In this document: positions 21,901 to 30,900 of the stretch, in pieces | How positions within the stretch are numbered: the stretch's first letter is position 1 | Layout: the number at the start of each line of letters is the position of its first letter | Source of the DNA: Certhia americana | Lineage: Eukaryota > Chordata > Aves > Passeriformes > Certhiidae | NCBI GenBank assembly: GCA_018697195.1 | Contig: CM031857.1 | Span: forward strand, 53,773,982-53,837,981 | Length of the DNA: 64,000 bases | Direction: 5' to 3' | Notes under the pieces: generated by a model | What the model saw: the letters and a program-made list of their open reading frames with translations, nothing else | What the model was told of the DNA's origin: nothing | Database searches by the model: none | Translations under genes and position numbers: made by a program

Positions 21901-24900
21901 CCAGGGCACACACCACGGGAGAGGGACAATTATGCTACATGTCTTCACAGGTCCCCTCCTGCTACCTGAGTAAGTACAAACAAATGTCCCCTTGTCGATG
22001 TCATCCAGACAGCGGACGCCCCAGCCCTTCTTCTCTGTGTTGAACACTTGCAGCCTGACTTGGATGCCATGCTGTACAACTCTGTTCTGACACATCAGTT
22101 TGTCACACCTGCACAACACACTACACTCGTAAATCCTGTCAAGAGGAAGAAAAACAAAACACAACATAAATGGATGCATTACCATAACAAAGTTCCTATT
22201 ATTAATGCCCCTTCTAAGCATCAACAAGGGGACTGAAATATAAAGACTCTGGCTAAAACTGGTTGTGCAGCAATGCTCTGAAGCTGGTGACTTTCTTGAC
22301 TGCTGATTCATTAATTTTAAGAGTCTGTATGACAGATTTTGGCATAAGAATTCAAGAAAAACAAATGCTGTATTTTTTTAAAATAGGAGTAAATCACACA
22401 GAAACAGAAATCCCTATGAAGCACCTAATTCTATACTGGAACAGATTTTAACAAGACAACCTATGCCTAGACTTCACTGTAGCTGTCATGAATTTCAGGA
22501 TTAAATGAAGCATTTCCAAAAGGACTCATAATTGTGGGATTTTTTTGCATCTGTTTCTGAGTTCTTTGACAACTTGAATTCTTCATGTCAGCCAAAAACA
22601 TCACACAGAGGACTGAAAGGGGCTCCTCAAGCTTACAGATTCAAGTCCTTGGCTATTGTAGAAAGCTACCTTGAATAAATCCTCTCCTAGACACCTGAAG
22701 TAACTGGCATCCTCTCCAGGCCACCTATCAATCAGGAGCTGAATAAGAGAAAGGGCAAGCTCTTGAAGTATTGGATGGCTTTGGAGATTCTTGGAAGAGT
22801 CACCCATAACCAAGTCTGGCAAAAACAGCTGGCTGATGCATCTTTAGGACTCTGGTCACTCTTCACACTTCTCTTGGACTTTGACCTAAGCTTTGAAAAC
22901 AGCTGGGATCTGCAATAAAAAAGTGGGTTTTTTAACTCCTATACTCAAATCACATTAATTATTTTTTAGCACCCTAATCTGTCATCAAAATTGTGACAAA
23001 AAGGAAGGTTTCAGTAATCCAAAAACTCCAGTTATTTTAATCCTGTGGCACTCAGACTGAACTATTAACTGCTGTTTTATTTGTATGCTTTTATTTTACT
23101 CCTGTAGTATTTCTTACCCACTAGGAACAGGTCCCTCCAGTCTTTTGTAACGATATCCACGGGATCTTTTACCTCTTGGAGACAGAGAAATTTTACTACA
23201 GCCTCTTGCTGTTAGCTGTAGGCATGCACATTTTGACCTAAAAATAAAACATCTCAGAATGGATTTGAAGCAGCATAAATCAATCATAAATCTAGGTAAT
23301 TTGAAATGCACTTGACTACACACACACACACACACACATTTCCATATATACACACCTGTTTTCCCCCATTCTCCCTCACTGCTCCTTTTCCAGCTCCACA
23401 GGGCTGTTTTGGGCACCCTTTTCCTTAGTCTCTTGGCTGGTTACAAGTGCTTTACAATAACCATATTCTCTCCACCCCAACCCCATTCTTCTGCCAAGCT
23501 CCTTAAATAACACATGCAAACAGAAACTTTTTATAAGCAAGACACTGTCAAATGGATCAAATGAATAAAAAACACCTCTTCTGGCACAGCATCCCAGCCT
23601 GTTTGCCACTACTCAGTTATCTGCCTCCCTCCTTAGCCCCCAAGAATTGATGAATTTTACACTGTGGAAAATTCAAGCAACAGAGCTTGTCTTTACCACT
23701 GTACGTCATGACAACTTCAAAGAGTCACAGCAATTGTGTAAATCCTAAACCCCAAAACTGCACTTCAGAAGCATCTCAATTCTTGTTGGACTTCAGTGCA
23801 AAGTAGCACGCGGTGTGCTTGCTGTTTCCCACCACTCAGCTGAAACTACTTAACCGAAATTAAGCTGCATTACACCAGGCTGTGTTTCAAGCTCTGCTGG
23901 GTCATGAGCAACAATGTTGCACAGCAGCATGTGCAACCACCCTAGCTGTCAGTAAGACTTAATGGATGCAACACCAAATAATGCCTCCAGACAGAGATCA
24001 GACAAAGACCCTTCAAGGAAGTAGACAAAAATATCACCAAACTTGCATATGGTAACTAGCAGGTTACCACAGTATCCGTAGCTCAGAGTTACTGAAAGAA
24101 AGTAAGAAAGATGAAAGATGACAATGAGCAGGAGTATTGGAACTGCTCAGACTACAAATGTATTCTGTACCCACTGAGTTTTGTAGTTTGTGTTTAGACA
24201 AGGGGCAGGACAACATGTAGAGCTTGGGAATGGGGATGTTTCTTCATCTGCCCTCAGTAACCCTCTAAGTCCCAAATGATCTGATTCCTCGAGGCTGCCC
24301 CACCCCATCTATAGGATGCCATGTTACAGTAGGAACTGCTGCAGAAATTGTCATGCAGGATCCTTCCCTGCCTGCCATGAAAACAAGCTTGCCTCTGGTG
24401 GCACAGGACTCCCTTCCCTACTCTTTTTCCAAAGCCACGATATCTGCTTGTCAGCTCCACCTGGAGAAGCACTGACAGTTTGGGAAGAAAGGAAAAGGAA
24501 GACAATAATCCGCCTGTTGATCGCTTCCTTCCCTACAACAGAGGGTGGACCAGTAGGAGCACCCAAGTTCTGGAGAAAAGAAAGACACAATGGTGTCAGT
24601 CAACACAAAGCACGACACAAGATATTCCAGCAGCACTGGTCCTGTTTGGTACTGCGCCTTCACACCCCACCGCCCTGCTGTTGAAGCACTGTATGCCACT
24701 GATCTGAAATCTTTCCACCAACCTATCGATGCAGCCATCTGTGCAGTCACAGGAATCAACAAACAGGCTGGAGAGATTGTTGAGATAATATCCACGTGGC
24801 CACGATGACTTCCGATACTTGAAATAAGGCAATCTTGCATGGTCGAGATTGTTACAGAAGGAGACGGGCACAGACTCAGCTCCGTTGCTAATATCAAACT

Positions 24901-27900
24901 CAAACACGAGGGGCTCGGGATTCATAGTGTTCCTGCCCAACAGCACATATGTGTTGAAGGAAAAGTGATCAACAAATAAGAAATTGCACTCTGTTTCAAA
25001 CAAGTAATTTCGCACATCTCGAAAGCTTCTCAGACTCCGACCGCAAGGAGCTTTGTAATTCACATCCAGTGACTTCGAAAGGCAGTCTGCTTTTGCATGG
25101 CGTCTTTGAAAATCAAACAGGATTGGGATCTTCAGAGGATTTTCACCCTTGTAGGAGCCCACTGCTCTGTTGACAAGACATGCACTAGAGCACTTGTGGT
25201 TCTGATACTGCACTTTCAAAGGTACACCTTGAATTCTGCTGGATGTTGTTTTACTCCCTGAGCAGGTTTTTTCCATGTCCTCTTTTTCACTATTTGAAGT
25301 AAAGGAAGAAAAAAAAAAAGAAAGAAGAGTACCATCTTTGATAACCAGTGCTGTGTTCAGTTTTTTAGCAGTTCCGTATTTTTAGCCCCATTGTTAGAAG
25401 GCCCAAGGTTTCACATCATGTAATGACATATACATGTGTAATAACAACATATGAAGACATATTCAGTTGCATAAAAAAAAGTTTCTTCCCAGAACTTACA
25501 TGCTAAAACACAGCAAGGAAATGTAAAAAAAAAGGAATTATGTATTTAACCCCATCTTTCAAATCAGTACCTGAGGCTAAATACTAAACAGAGAGACTAA
25601 GTTACACACCTGACAATCTGCAGAATAAGGAATGCCTGAGAATTGATAAGTCCTAACCCTGATAACACTCATGAACCTTTATTCACAATCTAATGCCCTA
25701 TTCTGTAATGTTCTCTTGTGGGAAATTAGACAAGTCAACCCAAAACCTCAGGTTTTCCACACAGATCAAGTTAAAAACGTTTTCACTTTGAAAACTTGCA
25801 GGATTCAAACTGGGCTTAAAACACTGACTTTAGAAATACAAATTTGAAAACTCTCTCAACTGCAGTAAAGAATATGTCAAATAAGTAACTGAAATGAAGG
25901 CACTGACCTGTCAGAAGATTCTACAGGGTCTGCTGCATTGTAATCTGGAAGAAGAGGCTGCAGTTTGGGCTTGGTTTCCTGTGCACCATCTCCATTCAAC
26001 TCATCGCTTACTGAAAAAAATTGAATGTGAGCAAAAACTTCTCAGTCCAGATTTCAATTTATTATTGGATTTACTTTAGTTACTAAAAAGATAATAAAAC
26101 ACATTACAATCAAGGCATTGCTATGAACTACAGCTAACAAAAAGCTTGTTAGCTAGTGCCCTACTGAAAAATCTTCCATGTGGTTTCCAAAGTGACCAGA
26201 AAGAACACACACATAAAACACATTTACAGATCTCCTTCATTGTTAGAGATAAAAGAATGCCAAGATATTACAGATAGTGGAGCCATGCACAGGATAACAG
26301 CTCACAGACAGCTTGGGTTCATAAGGGCTCACTAGTTCAAACTCTTTTCCTGTGGTACAAGTATTATACATATACACGCAACCCTCAGAACTACAAACCC
26401 AGGTGAGAGTTCACAGTTCAGTACTTGAGGAAATTAATAATCAGGTTTTCCTCATTGTAATGCTAATGGATTCTCAGATCTATTTGATTGATTTCAAAGA
26501 AGGGAATTAGGCTTGTGGTGTGTAAAACAAGACAAATGCACATACCAAACAAACACAATGGAAATGCACGTACCATTTGCCAAGGTTAAGAGATCTCCTA
26601 AATTAGCTTCATTCACCAGTGCCCAAGCCTGCCAGCATTCTATGCAAAAAAAACCAAATGAAAACAGATACTAAATTTAGTTTCAGTAATGATAATAGGT
26701 AAAACAAGGCTGGAATCCTCCATAGAGATTTGTTTCTCCTCACTGCTCACACCTAGAGCATGGCAAGACTGATACTACTAGAAACATGTTGCACCACAGA
26801 CCTTAGCAGACACATCTAGGAATTACAAAATTGTTACTGCTCACAGTAGTAGTTGTGAATTGACACTGAATATCTGTCAGCTTTTGGAAAGCACCTGGAA
26901 TGTTTCCAAACACACATAAATTGGTGGCCTGCAGTGGCAGTAATGCATATAAAGACTATTTAGTGTAAGCTGCTATCTTGGTCATCAGACTGATCATCTT
27001 CATGCTAGGAAGGGCTGGCACTTGGCAGACCAAATTAATGCTACTTCTAAATTGGTGGAAATGGCCTTCAGATAGAAAAATGCAAGAGACCCGTTCTGTT
27101 TCAACCTCTTACCCCATGCAACAAAGATTACAAGCTGGCAGACAACTCTAAGCAAAATCCACGTTAATATTTTGAAATCTTTTCAGAACAAAGCACAGAA
27201 AAATTCAAATTGAACTTTGTCACAGATTCATTGCATCATCTGGGGACTCAAATTCAACTTTTATCTCTACACTGCTTTGATATTTTGTCATAACAGTCAA
27301 CATGTGGAGCTCAAGAACACAAAAAATTGCACTTTCAGTTTAGAGAAGTGTTATATGTATAACGCAGAGTGTGTGGCTATATTAGGTTAAAAGCATCTTA
27401 CACCACTGTACATTTTCTTCCACAAAACCCCCCCCAATAAGATCCATAGATTACATTTATATGGGTGACTTAACAAAAAGAAATTTTACTCAATTAAATA
27501 AGTCAATAAAAGAAAATCTGTGTACAGCTCCAAGCTTATCAGAATTACAACTTCAATGTATTTTGATGTAGATAGAGAAAGCTTATTTCCTTGAAAATCA
27601 AGAACAATCTGAAATGCATTAGTGTCACATTTTTCTGCTACTGTTTCAAGTTATAATGGTGTCTTTGGCAAAAAATAATACTGAGATGAGTGATTATTAT
27701 CCCACCCCATAACCATTCAATTCACTGAGATCAGCTTGGAAAGCTAAAACTTCTGAAGACAAATGAAACACAAGGCACTGCAGATACTTCATTACTTCTC
27801 AAAAATGAGTATTTCAGTTCCATGTGCCTAAGAGCCATGCATTGTTTGAAAAAGTATACAGGCAGAATGAGAAAATAGCCAACTGTACCTGAAATTACTT

Positions 27901-30900
27901 TTCTTATTTAAAAAAGAAAAGACATTTTTTTTAATGTGGTTAAACCCACCAGCAGCCAAGTCATTAAAATTCAGAGATATATGGGTTATGGCAGATAACA
28001 CAGAAACCTATACAATGCAGGCCGCTGCTACTCTGCAGTTCAGTTAAACCACTACAAGGATTTCCAACCTTGGTTTGTTGCAGTTCCATTCTTGATCTTT
28101 TCCTTCAGCAACGACAGCACATTTTGCAGCTGCTCAAATATGACATCCACTCTTCTACCTTCCAATTGTGTCCAAAACGTCTTCACATCACCTGAAATGC
28201 AAATTACCATTTACAGCTCCTGAGAAGTCTAAAAAAAGGCCTAACTCCTAGCGGACTATTCAAAAGCTCCCACTCATTTCATTTGCAGGCACTTCTGAAA
28301 AAACAATCAGTTCAGCAGGACTCATTAAACTTCCAGAAGTCTATTCCTAAACCTAATCAAGAAAGTGAAACAGAATCAAGTGATGAACTGAACTGGCTTC
28401 CAATGGTGAACAATGCTCCTTCAAGCAAATTTTTAAGCAGGTGTCCTGGTTTAGCTGTGATTGGACAATTTTGTAATATTGACATCTGATTAAACAATGA
28501 AAAGGGTGGATATGCCTCTTATGAAAACACATTTTTAGGTGAGATTCCGGAAATCTACCCTTCTGATTTCCAGTGGTGGGAGAGGTAGGAGGCCCAGCCC
28601 AGCTTCTTCCTATGGCCAGAGTGGGCTGGGCCAAGTTTCTCCTTATCCCACCCCAGCACCCCTGGCCAGGCAAAGGGGAAGGAGAGACAGGAGGGGTAAA
28701 GGCTGGCTGGTCCAGTCCTGGTTGCTGAGATCTGCTGGGCCAGGACAGCCCATGAGGCAGAGGAAGGGGCTGAGCCAGGCCCAGCAGCTGCTGCTGAAAG
28801 GAGAGGTGATCAGCCCTGGTGTGAGACATCTGAAGCCTGACCAGGCTGGATAAAAAAGATCCTAGCCTCCCTCACTCAGCACAGCTGGAATTGAAGGCAG
28901 CAGCAGGCTTTGAGATCTTGGCCCAGCTCCAGCACAACTGCAATGAGTCAGGTCACTGCCTTAACCTGGCTGCTGCCCTGCTGTTAACCCTTTCGGTGCA
29001 GAAGAGACCTCCAGAGCTCATTTTCCCCCAGATGAGAGACAAGGATAAAAGGGAAGACACGTAGCGAGACCAACATGAAGATATTAAAGTCAGCAAAGAA
29101 AGGGTGATTGTCCTAGATGGAAGGAGTACAGGGAGTTGCTTTCAGGCTGAAAATCTCTTGTAAGCTATGGTGATTGACTATAAGGTATTGAGATATTGCC
29201 TTTAAACCACAGAGAAGTATGGGGAGATGGGAAGTTCAAACTGTAGACCTGAGCAAAGGAATGCAGTGTTAAAGTGAGCCAAGGTTGAACTGGCTGTGAG
29301 TGGTTGAACAGAGATGATGTGATAAAGACTTTTTTTGCCCTGTGAGAGGAGAATCTCTGTTCTCTGAGATGATCTTAAACATAGATAAAGAGAACCTTTG
29401 CTTTGAACAGTTTATCTTTAAAAAAAATAAAAACACACGTATGTCAATATGGCCCAGAGGCACCTCTTTAAAGAACTGTGTGCATGGGAGGGGCTCCACG
29501 ATGTGGATCTTTCTGCATGGCTGTTTCATGAATATTAAAATAATAAAAGAACTGTTTTCTTGTGGGGGAATTTGCCATAGTAAACAAGAAGTGCTTCCCT
29601 CCCTAAGTAAACTGCAGAAAGACTATTTCAGAGGTGGAACATTGACTGAGATTCCTGGGTGTTGTTTTCTGTACGTTGCCAGTTGGAAAGAAAAGAAAGT
29701 GTGGGGAGGGAGGAGGAGCATTCTGAAGGTTTCATGCTGATTCTTGGGGTTTTTTTTCTTTCTCCTTTTAGTGTTAGTTAATAAAGTTTAATTGCTTTAA
29801 AACTTGAGCCTGCTTTGCTCTTGATTGGAAAATTTCAAATTGGCAAACCAAAACTACGACAGCAGGTCACAAAGTGAGCTGTGAAAGCCTTTCTTCAAAC
29901 ACCAGCAAATGAGTCCCACTAAAAATTAATCACTGAAACAAAAGTGACACAGGAGAATATTTTCAACTGAATGAACCGAATATTTTACTTGATAAAAGAC
30001 ACTGGTTTGTTTTGTTTTTTTATAGCTGTAACTTCTCTTAGCTACATAAGCTGACTATCCTGTCCCATCATTAGTTTTGGTACGTTTTGTAGGGGAAAAG
30101 ACATTCAAAATATTTTCAGATAAAAGCAGTGTGATGAATTTTGTTCAACAAGGAGTATCAGATGATATAATTAACACATCCCATACATCATGCTATAAGA
30201 GACGGTCCAAATTTTCCCTCATTTGCCTCACAACTGTCACGAGGACAGAGACTAAGACTCCGAGGACTCCATTCACTTTGGACAGGGGCTCTGGCCTGAT
30301 CAAGGTGGATGCTTGCCAACTGATTGTTTGCAGGTGTGCTTGCTGTACTGCCAGGATATTGCTGCTCCAGGCAGATACCGGTGAGTAGTGGCATGCTCTG
30401 TACATTTACACATGACTCTCGGGAAAACGGTTCTATAAAAAGTGACTTTCCTGCAGAGGACTTTTGAGATCTTCCCATGGAAAGAAGACACATCTATGGC
30501 AGAAGGCCTCGAAAACATCGTCTCTCCATTGGTAGCTATAACCCTCTTTCTTTCTCTCTTCACTTTGTTTTCTTTATCTCTCTCTCTCTCTCTCTCTCTC
30601 TCCTGTCGTGTAATTGTTGTTGACACTCAATAAAAGTGCACTGCTATGATTAAACTGAAGGTCCCCTTTGCTGTGTGTTCTTTGCACTCTGAGATTGGTA
30701 AAACAAACCATCGCAACCTCTGCTTGTACTAGCGGATCGTGACACATGCCTTCTTCCTCCACTAGAAACATTTATAAAGAACATTTTGTTTGAAGAAATG
30801 TTTTTTTAAGCTACTGGTTTAGAACTTCTCTTCCAAAGCTATGTACCTCTGAGGTGCTAAGCCTTTTGTTAAAACTTCAGCTGTGCATCTTTATTAAGGA

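Larger units (their letters stand above)
22136..24722 (-). other. SETDB2 introns 5 and 6
   Basis: Intronic sequence flanking segment 6 (23,118-23,237). It contains an (AC)n microsatellite at about 23,317-23,338; otherwise nothing recognised. Confidence 0.65.
25290..28068 (-). other. SETDB2 introns 2-4
   Basis: AT-leaning intronic sequence around segments 3 and 4. No mobile element or RNA gene recognised. Confidence 0.65.
30235..30744 (+). mobile_element. solo LTR, 510 bp
   Basis: Bounded by a perfect 8-bp inverted repeat, TGTCACGA and TCGTGACA. TATAAAAA is at 30,434-30,441 and AATAAA at 30,629-30,634. A (TC)n run precedes the poly(A) signal. Flanks do not show an obvious target duplication (CACAAC against CATGCC), so the target repeat has decayed or the ends come from different insertions. 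Confidence 0.82.

Noticed and set aside
28539..28853. 104-codon frame within the solo LTR
   Set aside because: It sits inside a non-coding LTR with GC-rich composition; no similarity to a retroviral protein.
30737..30749. Target duplication for the 510-bp LTR
   Set aside because: Flanks CACAAC and CATGCC match too poorly to count.
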